Source of the DNA: a virus
Direction: 5' to 3' (one strand)
Virus record (IMG/VR): IMGVR_UViG_3300046488_000110
Span: 1 to 51,101 of that record
DNA: 51,101 bases
Shown here piece by piece: positions 39,601 through 47,237 of the stretch (positions within the stretch are counted from its first letter, which is position 1; each line of letters opens with the position of its first letter). The position numbers were made by a program, and so were the translations under genes. A model generated the notes under the pieces. It did not search any database. It was not told the origin of the DNA and saw nothing but the letters and a program-made list of their open reading frames with translations.

Positions 39601-39803
39601 TTGATAATGCCCATCTTGTTAAGAACGCCGCGCAGATTTCCCTTGGTGGGATAGTCAATGGGGTAGGAGGCGCGGGAACGGTCAGCCACATGAGCAGCAG
39701 CTATCACTATAACCCGGTGTACCAGTTGACCATGCAAACGGTGCAACAGCCACGATCGGTACAAAGCTCATTCGAAATGATGCAAATATTGGGCGGAGGC
39801 TAA
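36609..39803 (+). CDS. tape measure protein
   Basis: GAGG precedes ATG 36609. With 1064 aa it is the longest gene and sets tail length. It has helical N- and C-terminal parts, a hydrophobic pair of segments near residues 720-780 (IAALVLGIIVGVAAAAAIAV; VLVGALAGFLVISIAGAIAI) and a Gly-rich hinge (GGGGGGGIPAA). A region of W-containing repeats every 11-13 residues lies near 800-950 (WATAVGASFTGWSTSVG, WVTSASTAITGWITT). The end has a short SPSKVFAEIGANMMAGW motif common to tape measures. Confidence 0.92.
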   Translation: MALENTGVNLVAQNSQAFESAMARAKNSVQNLTGAAGTGTPSIAGLNIASAAVAVTIGNLLARAVEAGASAIADIAKESVLSAARLNEVSTAAEFLAEGAGATKSQVDSLISSVVKMGVEDQAAADGIAEFSKNQLDLSKTTALATVAQNASVLTGQSVSDTYSSLIYGIETANARYLKSAGIMADVTGYQKRLADSLKITVADLSEEQKISATLNAVLAAGVNIQGLYNQVSDTASVRMRNLKTSVSELLDKLGQPFQRVFDTGLKAVSDLVTGATSAFGEGGALYPAITALGNNLDSLLVNFQDLGAYAAQAVGKMSGDVGGNMTTLINNSFTWGANLIDNFASGMIEGAVAVINALTYIGNIISSMLETHSPPKLLPKLDQWGKGAMAEYLKGWGKADFSVFTDIAGTIEAALKASSKGTSDTGLIPRILGDRSAIAQAIEQVRSVGQVTNQILDQLYAKTKITDKSLQEYLKTTLELSVANDKVKVAQDALNNITKKYDDLLKPLQAKLDTSSAAADNLDDQRKMSQLQMVMLDVNATAADKERARLEIEKIKAGMQIRTLEQAKAGETSVAQIALDSAQADQVAAQAKADAAKALVDVHTQDNELLKQQISLLDRLAKAAEAAVKAGGGGGGGGIPAAKIGAGVSYGALTNTKNLRPDPALTNTRFGFPEVASEKTGPFDGIKNSIDALTQSLKKLQTAWKPVTDATKPFLDLIGNNLQSIIMFGTVFGIAALVLGIIVGVAAAAAIAVLSLANPVVLVGALAGFLVISIAGAIAIVATWGEKIASWIMQTVTNISGWATQTKGKFDAWKLETVTKFEAWKEEVKLKIDAWATAVETSFTTWATGVGTTISTWVTTATTSFTGWITTIETDISGWATAVGASFTGWSTSVGLTISTWVTSASTAITGWITTTGDAISAWATAAYDSAVSWAENIVQGLKDGLAAKWDSFKKYFSGLVADMPDWVKKLLGISSPSKVFAEIGANMMAGWAKGLIDNAHLVKNAAQISLGGIVNGVGGAGTVSHMSSSYHYNPVYQLTMQTVQQPRSVQSSFEMMQILGGG

Positions 39804-42230
39804 ATGCTAAAAAGCTATTACGACGTTCCCGATGTCCTGACCGGTTACCCGCTGGGCGACTTTTTCTCGGTGGTGATGCCCGAAGGTACAGACAACATCA
39901 TCACCAACCCGTCCTTCGAGATCGATACGACCGGTTACACGGCGTTTGCCTCAGCGATTGCACGCGTGGCAACCTGGCAGCGGAGAGGGGCGTATGGGTT
40001 GCAGATCACGCCCAACGCCGGAGTTGAGTCTGGTGTGCAATTCGACTCGGTTCCTCTGATAGTTGGGCAGTGGTATTCCTTCGCGATTGATTTCCAAGGA
40101 GATGCTGGGAAAACATATAATCTGTACGCCTATTCACACACCGACGCCAGCACCTTTGGTCTAAAAAGTTTCAAGGCTACCGGTTTCAAGCAGCGCGTTT
40201 GGACCAATTGGTATGAAACTACGTCAGTCATTCGCTATCTATACCTGACACGCAGCGCTTACGCAGATGTGTCGCCCTTCTACACGGACGGCTGGCAGTG
40301 CGAGAACAAAGATCATCCAACAACCTATTGCGATGGGGACTTGGTTGGATTTACGGTTGGAGTAAAGGATTATGGATGGTACGGATCGCCGCACGCCTCC
40401 GTCAGTTGGCGCAGCGCCCGCACCGCAAGCGGAGGGAAAATGGTCAAACTGCGTGATCTCGGTTTTATCCTGATGGCGATCTTTGGCTTGGGTATGGGCC
40501 AGGTCAATAATATAGCGCTGCCATCATCGTCGGGCGGCGGTTTTTACCAGGACACGATCCTGGATGAGCGCCAATTTACCCTGCTGGGCTCGATCCAGGG
40601 AACCTCATTCCCGGATTTGCAGCGCGTGCGTCGGGACCTGATCAATGCCCTCAAGCCGGACCGCGCCTATCCCAAACAGCCGCTCTTGCTGCAATACCAG
40701 GCAGTTGACGACTGTGGCAATGAAGCCAGCGAGCCGTTGAATATTCCCTGTAACTATCAGGAGGGTCTGAAAGGCCAGGTCGATAATAATTTCCAGGAGC
40801 GCCTGGGCTTGCAGTTCCAGATGTTCCTGCCACTCGTGCGCGGGGAGGGGAACGAAAGCGCATTGCTGGGATACCAAGCCAGCGTAACCGATGCTGATTA
40901 TGTCATCATGCGCACTAAAAACGGCGTCTGGCAGAAAGTTATAACCGGAGCCAGCGATAAAGTACTGGCCATAGCGATTGGCCCGGATGGGAAAATATAC
41001 GCGGGCGGGTTATTCAGCCCCTATATTTACGTGTACGATCCGCTGACCGGGGTGGTGACTACGCTGGCCGGAGGCATGGACGGGCCGGTCTACTCATTGG
41101 CTTTCGACGCAGCGGACAAATTATATGTGGGTGGCCTATTTGCTCACGCTGGCGCTGTGGCAGCAGCCAATATCGCCATGTGGGACGGGGCCTGGCACGC
41201 GCTGGGCGCTGGCTTGAATAGTTATGTGTTTGCAATCGCTCCCTCCCCGACTGGGCTGATTTATATTGGGGGTGATTTTCACGGGGGCGGCGGACCTGGA
41301 GATTATATTGTCTCCTGGAACGGAGCAGCTTTTGCTGGCCTGTTCGGCGGTGGTACAAATGGTATTGTGCGCGCATTGGCCTGGGGTCCAGGGAATAAGT
41401 TGTATGTGGGTGGAAACTTTACCCTGGCCGGTGTTGTTGTTGGCTATATTGCCATGTACAACGGCTCCTGGCACGCCATGAATGTAGGAACCAATGCAGC
41501 GGTATATGCCATTGTTGTGGGGCCGGATGGTTTGGTCTACACCGCTGGAGCGTTTTCGCAGGCTGGCAGCCCGGCGGTAACAGTTAACTATATCGCCAAA
41601 TGGAACCAGGTGTACTGGTCGGACCTGGGCGGTGGAGCGCCAGGCGGAACTATTTACCACCTGGCCTTTGGACCGGACAAACTTTTGTTGGCTTCCGGTA
41701 TCATTACTACGATTGGCGGTGTAACGGTCGTCAGTAATTCGGCGGTGTGGAACTATTCGTCCTGGTCGTCGATTGACATAGCCCTACCCGCAAATCCGAT
41801 CATTAACGCAATGATCTACGATAGCGCCGGCAATCTATATATCGGTTTCTCGGTGGCTGGTACCAGCACCGCTTCAGTCGTAACCACCGTGACCAACCAC
41901 GGCTCCGCTGAAGCAAGACCTGCGGTCGTGATCACCGGACCGGGGGGGGTCTACCAACTCAAGAGCATCACAACCGGCAAGACGATCTCTTTTAACTTAA
42001 CACTCCTGGCCGGAGAAAAAGTCATACTGGACACGGAGAAAAATACATTTATCTCCAACTTCCGGGGCGATCTGCGTTATACGATCCTGCCCGGGTCAGC
42101 TGAAGATTTCACCCTTGAGTCGGGAACAAACCTGATTTCGCTCTTTATCGGCGGGACGGTTGACGCCAACACGGCTGCGACCATGACCTGGATCGATCAA
42201 TTCCAGGGCATCGATGAGGCGGTGCGATGA
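39804..42230 (+). CDS. distal tail protein with carbohydrate-binding module and beta-propeller
   Basis: The 808-aa protein starts right after the tape measure stop. Parts in order: a short Dit-like start; a CBM-like jelly roll (about 28-170; NIITNPSFEIDTTGY, WYSFAIDFQGDAGKTY); a Dit core (GFYQDTILDERQFTLLGSIQ, FPDLQRVRRDLINAL); a propeller with repeats such as GKIYAGGLF, KLYVGGLFAHAG, LIYIGGDFHGGG, KLYVGGNFTLAG (about 390-680); and a C-terminal jelly-roll tail. It forms the tail-tip hub and very likely binds host surface sugars. Confidence 0.8.
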   Translation: MLKSYYDVPDVLTGYPLGDFFSVVMPEGTDNIITNPSFEIDTTGYTAFASAIARVATWQRRGAYGLQITPNAGVESGVQFDSVPLIVGQWYSFAIDFQGDAGKTYNLYAYSHTDASTFGLKSFKATGFKQRVWTNWYETTSVIRYLYLTRSAYADVSPFYTDGWQCENKDHPTTYCDGDLVGFTVGVKDYGWYGSPHASVSWRSARTASGGKMVKLRDLGFILMAIFGLGMGQVNNIALPSSSGGGFYQDTILDERQFTLLGSIQGTSFPDLQRVRRDLINALKPDRAYPKQPLLLQYQAVDDCGNEASEPLNIPCNYQEGLKGQVDNNFQERLGLQFQMFLPLVRGEGNESALLGYQASVTDADYVIMRTKNGVWQKVITGASDKVLAIAIGPDGKIYAGGLFSPYIYVYDPLTGVVTTLAGGMDGPVYSLAFDAADKLYVGGLFAHAGAVAAANIAMWDGAWHALGAGLNSYVFAIAPSPTGLIYIGGDFHGGGGPGDYIVSWNGAAFAGLFGGGTNGIVRALAWGPGNKLYVGGNFTLAGVVVGYIAMYNGSWHAMNVGTNAAVYAIVVGPDGLVYTAGAFSQAGSPAVTVNYIAKWNQVYWSDLGGGAPGGTIYHLAFGPDKLLLASGIITTIGGVTVVSNSAVWNYSSWSSIDIALPANPIINAMIYDSAGNLYIGFSVAGTSTASVVTTVTNHGSAEARPAVVITGPGGVYQLKSITTGKTISFNLTLLAGEKVILDTEKNTFISNFRGDLRYTILPGSAEDFTLESGTNLISLFIGGTVDANTAATMTWIDQFQGIDEAVR

Positions 42231-43330
42231 GTCTGTTCGTGCGCTACCGAGACCCAACGGGAACACCGGAGATGGCCACCTTCCGAGAATTCGTGCGCGT
42301 CGAGTGGAGCCGCAAGGAAAACGAGGTCGGCGTGCTGGATATAGATCTGCCGCCGATCTACGATCTATCTCTATTCAAACTCGATGGGCGTCTGGAAATC
42401 TGGCGTGAGGTGGCCGGACGTCTTTTCCTGGAAGGGGAGACGATATTTCTCTTGCGAGACTGGCAACACTCTACCCAAAGCGGGCAGAAAACCTTGCACC
42501 TGAAGGGTTTCGACGCCAACTATTTGCTGGGCTACGATGGCGTAGGGCGGATCGTGCCCTACAACGATCTGGCCTATGTCGAAAAGGTTGACTACTGCGA
42601 CGATATGATGAAAGCCATCGTGCGCGAGAATATGGGTAGCCTGGCGCTCGATACGGCGCGTGATCTGTCAACGTATCTATCCGTTCAGGTTGACCGACAT
42701 CTGGCGGCGTCATCTCACAAGGCCTTCGCTCAACGTGATTTGCTGGGTATATTCCAGGAACTGGCCACCGAAAGCTTCCAGCGTGGCACCTATCTGGCAT
42801 TTGATATTGTCTACACTGGGGCAGCCATGCTGGAGTTCCGCACTTACGCCGGCCAGCGAGGCAATGACCACCGGCGCACAGCCGATAAACCGGTAATCAT
42901 CAACACGGCCAGCAAAAGCCTCGAGGATCCGGTACTTGATTTCGACCACAGCCAGGAGGTTAGCTACGTGTATGCCGGCGGACAGGGCACTGAAGCCCTA
43001 CGCCCTATCTATCCCCTGGGCGACGCCAACCGCATTGGAATGTCTCCCTTTGCCCGCCGTGAGCAGTTTGTAGATGCCAGCCAGACTCAGGACGCCGATC
43101 AGTTGGAGAGTGAAGCACGCACGGCCCTGCAGGCTGGACGCCCCAAGAAAGTTTTGACCGGGCGCATCGTGGACACCGACCAACTGCTCTATGGCTTGCA
43201 TTACGGCTTTGGCGATGTGGTGGTGGCTGAATACGACGGAAATTCTTTCGACGCCCATCTGGATACGATCCATGGCGTGTACGAGAATGGGGTAGTGACG
43301 ATGGATAACCGCATCCGAGGCGAGCTATGA
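42227..43330 (+). CDS. Gp37-like tail-associated protein
   Basis: The 367-aa protein (VEWSRKENEVGVLDIDLPPI near the start; FDHSQEVSYVYAGGQG and RPIYPLGDANRIG in the second half) fits the siphovirus Gp37-like family of baseplate hub/Tal proteins following Dit. The start overlaps the Dit stop as ATGA. It would join the tip to the fibre proteins encoded next. Confidence 0.75.
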   Translation: MSLFVRYRDPTGTPEMATFREFVRVEWSRKENEVGVLDIDLPPIYDLSLFKLDGRLEIWREVAGRLFLEGETIFLLRDWQHSTQSGQKTLHLKGFDANYLLGYDGVGRIVPYNDLAYVEKVDYCDDMMKAIVRENMGSLALDTARDLSTYLSVQVDRHLAASSHKAFAQRDLLGIFQELATESFQRGTYLAFDIVYTGAAMLEFRTYAGQRGNDHRRTADKPVIINTASKSLEDPVLDFDHSQEVSYVYAGGQGTEALRPIYPLGDANRIGMSPFARREQFVDASQTQDADQLESEARTALQAGRPKKVLTGRIVDTDQLLYGLHYGFGDVVVAEYDGNSFDAHLDTIHGVYENGVVTMDNRIRGEL

Positions 43331-44388
43331 CCGATCCACTGACTGGCATTATGCGACGGCTGAAACTCATTGAGGATTATCTCTGGAAGAAAAAGACCTT
43401 TCCAACTGGAGCAGGAGGCGGAACAGGCGATGTGGTTGGTCCAGCAAGTGCAGTCGACGGCGATTTTGCCGTATTCAATGGCGCAACAGGCAAACTCATC
43501 AAGGATGGGAACGTCCATCTGTGGCTCGATCACCTGTACAACCTATTCATCGGCAATGGCGCAGGCGCGGTCAATGACTCCTCTGGATACACTATTTATG
43601 GCAAGAAAAATGTTTCGCTTGGCTATCACACGCTGAACAGAAACACCACGGGCTATCACAATACTGCCATAGGGTGTGAGACGTTAGACTTAAACACAGT
43701 TGGTTTTTCAAACACAGCCGTTGGCAATGGCGTATTACTTGGCAATGTAAATGGCTATGAAAACACAGCGATTGGCGAGCGGAGTATGGAATCGAATGTG
43801 GATGGATACGCCAATGTAGCCATTGGTGACGGTTCTCTCGCCGCTAATTCGCACGCGGTAGGAAATGTGGCAATTGGAGAAGGGGCACTAGGCAGTGGTA
43901 TTACTGGAGTAGATAATACCGCTCTCGGATATGCTGCTGGTCTACTGGCAACTGGTCTACGAAATGTGTTTATTGGTAAAGAAGCCGGCAAAAACGAGAC
44001 TGGTAACGACAAACTCTACATAGCCAATTCCAGCACTGCCACCCCGCTTATTGGCGGCGATTTCTCCACTGCCGTTCTAACGATAAACGGTGAGCTAGAC
44101 GTTGACGGAGATCTGGTAATCAAGACGGCCGGCGACGGTATTAAGATCAAAACGGGCGCCAATGCCACGGCAGGTGTGGCTACACTGGTGGCCGGAACTG
44201 TGGTGGTGAGCACTACCAAGGTTACAGCCAACTCTATTATTATACTGACGCCGCAGATCCTGGGAACCATTACCAGGCCGGTGGCAGTGGGAGTTACCGC
44301 GAGAACGGCGGGCACATCATTCACGATCACGTCTCAGGATGTGACAGACACGTCAATCATCGGCTGGGTGATTGTGGAGCCGGCATAG
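43327..44388 (+). CDS. tail fibre with adhesin-like repeats
   Basis: The 353-aa protein has a helical N-terminal attachment part and then about ten repeats of 14 residues of the type GYxNTAIGxxxLxxN (HNTAIGCETLDLNTVGFSN, ENTAIGERSMESNVDGYAN, GNVAIGEGALGSG). Such left-handed parallel coils are known from trimeric autotransporter adhesins and some phage fibres. The C-terminal 120 residues are a beta knob. It is a likely receptor-binding fibre. Confidence 0.75.
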   Translation: MTDPLTGIMRRLKLIEDYLWKKKTFPTGAGGGTGDVVGPASAVDGDFAVFNGATGKLIKDGNVHLWLDHLYNLFIGNGAGAVNDSSGYTIYGKKNVSLGYHTLNRNTTGYHNTAIGCETLDLNTVGFSNTAVGNGVLLGNVNGYENTAIGERSMESNVDGYANVAIGDGSLAANSHAVGNVAIGEGALGSGITGVDNTALGYAAGLLATGLRNVFIGKEAGKNETGNDKLYIANSSTATPLIGGDFSTAVLTINGELDVDGDLVIKTAGDGIKIKTGANATAGVATLVAGTVVVSTTKVTANSIIILTPQILGTITRPVAVGVTARTAGTSFTITSQDVTDTSIIGWVIVEPA

Positions 44389-44396
44389 GATAAACC

Positions 44397-44714
44397 ATGA
44401 CGATTAAGACGCAACCGCAACCACATTTTATAGTGAGCACAGAAGGCGAACGCAATACTGGCTGGCCTGACGGCTCACGGGTCTATTGCATAGACACAGC
44501 GCAGAGTTACATCCTGATATCGGGGGTGTTCGAACTGGTTGGACCGGGTGGAACATCATCAATTGCGCTGGACGATCTTACGGATGTGGTTATAGCATCT
44601 CCGGTCAACAACGAAGTAGTCATGTACAGCAGCGGAGCAGGACATTGGATCAATGCAGCCGCGCCTGGTGGAGCTGGCGGGATGGATGTTCTTATGGGAC
44701 AGGTATTCAGTTAG
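44397..44714 (+). CDS. minor tail protein (105 aa)
   Basis: ATAGGA precedes ATG 44397. The beginning (HFIVSTEGERNTGWPDGSRV) and LDDLTDVVIASPVNNEVVMY are phrases common in phage fibre-tip proteins. It is Gly-rich at the end. Probably part of the tail tip; function unproven. Confidence 0.65.
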   Translation: MTIKTQPQPHFIVSTEGERNTGWPDGSRVYCIDTAQSYILISGVFELVGPGGTSSIALDDLTDVVIASPVNNEVVMYSSGAGHWINAAAPGGAGGMDVLMGQVFS

Positions 44715-44723
44715 GAGCAGATC

Positions 44724-45077
44724 ATGGCAACCTATGCAGTAAAGGGCTTAAGTGGATCTACAAACGGTAAGCAGATCAAATTGACCACAGTGGCCACTCC
44801 TGGGGATTTGATTCATACTGCCGTAGCGGGAACTTCGGATTGGGATGAGATATATATCTACTGTTACAACTCTGGTGTATCCGCTGTGGAGTTGACAGTT
44901 GAATGGGGTGAGCACACTGCTCCGGATGGAAACATAAAGTGCACAGTACCAGCCAAGAGCGGCTTACAGCTAGTTGTACCCGGGCTTAAACTGCAAAACA
45001 GCATGGATGTAAATGCCTTTGCTGGAAGCGCGAATGTGCTTATGCTTAGTGGATGGGTGAACAGGATCACAGCATGA
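44724..45077 (+). CDS. small beta-rich tail protein (117 aa)
   Basis: TTAGGAG precedes ATG 44724. The sequence (DEIYIYCYNSGVSAVELTVE, VPAKSGLQLVVPGLKL) suggests an all-beta, jelly-roll-like virion protein, similar in style to phage head-fibre or decoration proteins. It overlaps the lectin-like gene as ATGA. Confidence 0.65.
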   Translation: MATYAVKGLSGSTNGKQIKLTTVATPGDLIHTAVAGTSDWDEIYIYCYNSGVSAVELTVEWGEHTAPDGNIKCTVPAKSGLQLVVPGLKLQNSMDVNAFAGSANVLMLSGWVNRITA

Positions 45078-45751
45078 ACCATGCTCTGAGAGGTAGGACA
45101 AGATATCCCGGAATGGTCAATCCGCTACTGACGGGTATTATCTCGCCTGCGGATGTGCCTGGATGCCAATTGTGGTATTCCGCCGATTCATTAGCGTTAG
45201 CCAACAACGATCCCATTGGCAGCATTACCGACAAAAGCAGCCATGCCAACAATGGATCTTCCTCGGGTGCCGCAAGACCGACATTCAAAACCGGGATAGT
45301 CAACGGGCTACCCGTCATGCGCTTTGCTGGAGCACAGTATCTGGCGTTTACTGACATCGTAAAGGCTCACGCCACCTGGTTTGTGTTGTGGAACCGGACC
45401 ATAGCCACCAACAACGATTTTGTCCTGGGAAATGTAGACAATTATTATTACTTGCAATACGACACCGCCTGGTATGTGGCTGGCGGCGCGAATATCACCG
45501 TCGCCCATCCAGCCACGACGTTTTATCTGAAATGCGCCAAATACGACGGCGCAAACTATGGCAGGTACACAAACGGTGTGGCCGAGGCCCCACAAGTTGG
45601 CTCCGGTGGCATTGACATTGCCGCATTGGGAACAATTAACTATGTGATGTACGGGGATGTGGCCGAGTTTATCATCTACGACAGCGCATTATCCGACGTA
45701 GATCGACAAAAGGTCGAAGCCTATCTTAACAACAAATATGCACTGTGGTAG
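45074..45751 (+). CDS. LamG/concanavalin-A-like lectin domain tail protein
   Basis: I use ATG 45074 (ATGA overlap with the previous stop). The 225-aa protein has the family run LWYSADSLALAND-like start, ITDKSSHANNGSSSG, GLPVMRFAGAQYLAF and the final EFIIYDSALSDVDRQKVEAY followed by LNNKYALW, typical of LamG/jelly-roll domains in phage adhesins. It is the last gene of the plus operon. Only 3 bp separate its stop from the stop of the converging minus gene, and no terminator is visible between them. Confidence 0.8.
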   Translation: MNHALRGRTRYPGMVNPLLTGIISPADVPGCQLWYSADSLALANNDPIGSITDKSSHANNGSSSGAARPTFKTGIVNGLPVMRFAGAQYLAFTDIVKAHATWFVLWNRTIATNNDFVLGNVDNYYYLQYDTAWYVAGGANITVAHPATTFYLKCAKYDGANYGRYTNGVAEAPQVGSGGIDIAALGTINYVMYGDVAEFIIYDSALSDVDRQKVEAYLNNKYALW

Positions 45752-45754
45752 CCG

Positions 45755-45949
45755 TCATTTCTTCTTCTTGGCTTCCTGGTCTACCCGGGCCGCATAGCGG
45801 CGCAGCTGCAAGGCCAGGTCACGAGCCGCGTTGGGGGACAGGCTGATGTTTTTGATCAGTGTACCAAAATCAACGATGACACGATCTTTGTAAAATCCAA
45901 CTTTGAGCTGGAGAGGAACCTGGGGGACAACGGGGATTTCGTCTGACAT
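45755..45949 (-). CDS. small hypothetical protein (64 aa)
   Basis: AAAGGA precedes ATG 45949. The product has a proline-rich N-terminus, a beta hairpin (LKVGFYKDRVIVDFG), a helix (SPNAARDLALQLRRYAARVD) and a Lys tail. It is the last gene of the minus arm. No family can be named. Confidence 0.7.
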   Translation of the reverse strand: MSDEIPVVPQVPLQLKVGFYKDRVIVDFGTLIKNISLSPNAARDLALQLRRYAARVDQEAKKKK

Positions 45950-45977
45950 GGTTTAATCCTTTCGTGGGGCAGGGGAG

Positions 45978-46067
45978 TTACTTGTAAACCTCCCGGTGAG
46001 CTGCCTTTAGATCATCGGGAAATATTTTTGCATAGATACGGGTAGACGCTGGATCATGAGCGGCTAT
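45978..46067 (-). pseudogene. possible C-terminal remnant of a tyrosine integrase
   Basis: An open frame without a start codon reads AAHDPASTRIYAKIFPDDLK and then AAHREVYK, TAA. This resembles the end of tyrosine recombinases, where GHxDPxTTxxYAHxxPexL carries the catalytic Tyr (here Y in RIYAK). It is preceded by a stop and overlaps the end of the GIY-YIG gene. Only 29 residues remain, so the match is suggestive. No other integrase sequence is present in the genome. Confidence 0.35.
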
Positions 46068-46443
46068 TTAGTGGGGGGTCGATTTTCCTAATCATGAGAT
46101 TTTCACAACGCCGAATATCAACACGATCTAGGCAAAATCCCATACTTGCAAACTCGTCTTTTAGTATAATTCTACAATCATCAAGAGTATACAATTCGAT
46201 AATCCAATCCAAAGATGCAGGCAAGTTTTCTATAACTTCTCTACCAGCTGGACTATTCCCGAAATGCTTACCCTCATAATTCGTGCCTATATGGGAACTC
46301 CAGTTGTCAAACCATCTGTTCCAGACGCCTCTCTTTGATATGCCAATATAAAGAATATTTTCAGCATTCTTGAGTACATAGAGTTCGGCATCAATATCGT
46401 CGAATTTCCCAGACATGAAATCTTTGAATTTTAGGGTAATCAT
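46054..46443 (-). mobile_element. compact GIY-YIG endonuclease
   Basis: The 129-aa protein has ELYVLKNAENILYIGISKRG (LYV..YIG), WNRWFDNW and a conserved late E (ILKDEFASMG), the minimal GIY-YIG fold without NUMOD repeats. The start at ATG 46443 has AAGGAT ahead and lies 11 nt below the structured leader (copy 3). The gene is AT-rich. It resembles stand-alone GIY-YIG proteins of phages; homing is inferred from its shared leader with the other endonuclease genes. Confidence 0.78.
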
Positions 46444-46454
46444 ATAATCCTTAA

Positions 46455-46560
46455 CCAGAAAGCCGCTATCTACGTTTTGCCAATTCTTGCTGAGGGAATC
46501 GGGTCTACCGTAAATAGCGGCTCTCTGGTGGCAAATAAAAAGACCCTTGATTCCCTCAGC
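46455..46560 (-). ncRNA. homing-endonuclease leader RNA, copy 3 (106 nt)
   Basis: Helix a starts at 46560 (GCTGAGGGAATC-AA-GGGTCT) and pairs with AGACCC-GATTCCCTCAGC: 18 bp with a 2-nt bulge. c TTTGCC pairs with c' GGCAAA. d (CCAGAGAGCCGCTATTTACG) pairs with the last 20 nt (CGTAGATAGCGGCTTTCTGG), 20 bp including two G-U. The order is a-c-d-a'-c'-d', with linkers TTTTTA before c and AAGAATT after a'. The start codon of the GIY-YIG gene follows after TTAAGGATTAT. Confidence 0.8.
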
Positions 46561-46566
46561 ACCTGT

Positions 46567-46575
46567 ATTATACCA
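46567..46575 (-). promoter_or_regulatory. extended -10 promoter of leader copy 3
   Basis: TGGTATAAT on the minus strand, inside the 11-nt run GTGTGGTATAAT-like shared with copy 1 (TGTGGTATAAT). The hexamer ends 6 nt before helix a. A -35 is poor (TGGAAC at 16 nt), as expected for an extended -10 promoter. Confidence 0.75.
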
Positions 46576-46604
46576 CAGTAGGAGAGTGGTTCCATTTTTC
46601 TAAT

Positions 46605-46823
46605 TCAGACAATAAACGTGTGCTTTTGATAAGTATTCTTATCACAAACTCTATTACGTCTCTCAATTTCTCCAAAAATGGCATAAAAGATGCGATGATA
46701 CCGGCTGCGTCCGTTTTCCGCTTTCGACGCCGAAAGCTGCCCGTACCATTCAAACAGGTCCTGCAGCTCCTGGTCGGTGCGCTCGGTTAGGTGAGCGGTG
46801 AAGTCTTTTTGCAAACCACTCAC
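46605..46823 (-). CDS. small helical hypothetical protein (72 aa)
   Basis: GTG start at 46823 shortly after the DUF551 stop. The product (HLTERTDQELQDLFEWYGQL, then RYHRIFYAIFGEIERRNR) is a plausible helical phage protein. An alternative overlapping frame, 46568-46753, ends in the TAA of the TATAAT promoter, but its sequence is less protein-like. The leader-GIY-YIG cassette follows 30 nt downstream. Confidence 0.6.
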   Translation of the reverse strand: MSGLQKDFTAHLTERTDQELQDLFEWYGQLSASKAENGRSRYHRIFYAIFGEIERRNRVCDKNTYQKHTFIV

Positions 46824-46826
46824 CCA

Positions 46827-47192
46827 CTACTTAGCTATACGCACATCTGGCGGTTCTGGTAATGGCATCCAGTGAGTAACTGCGTCTACTATCTCGATCA
46901 GGTTGGGAAGATGGTAAAAGGTGCGGTCAAGATACCATTTCAAATCATTAGGATGCAAGGACGATACCCATGCCGACGCTATAGCCAGCGATGGGTAGCC
47001 CCCAAACTCATGGCACGTAACAAGCATGGGTTTTGTAAAGCCGCCTGGTTCAAACGGAGGCATAACTGATACTGGTATCCAGCTACGCTTGACCTTCAGT
47101 TGATCAATCTCGACGCGCGCGACGGCAAGGTCAACATACAGGCGCATATTATCGGCTATCATGTTATCAATTGCATTCGTTAGATCGCTCAT
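46827..47192 (-). CDS. DUF551 protein
   Basis: AGGAGG precedes ATG 47192. The 121-aa protein has a helical start, then SWIPVSVMPPFEPGGFTKPM, LVTCHEFGG and the final VTHWMPLPEPP. That is the WIPVxxxLP..VTHWMPLPxPP signature of DUF551, a very common phage family without known function. Confidence 0.88.
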   Translation of the reverse strand: MSDLTNAIDNMIADNMRLYVDLAVARVEIDQLKVKRSWIPVSVMPPFEPGGFTKPMLVTCHEFGGYPSLAIASAWVSSLHPNDLKWYLDRTFYHLPNLIEIVDAVTHWMPLPEPPDVRIAK

Positions 47193-47237
47193 AATTCCTC
47201 CTGATAAACTCCAATCGCCGATCGACTTCTTCCGGGC

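Noticed and set aside
46568-46753. 61-aa minus ORF overlapping the 72-aa gene
   Set aside because: Its sequence is less protein-like and it ends in the TATAAT of leader copy 3. The 72-aa frame is preferred, though not certain.
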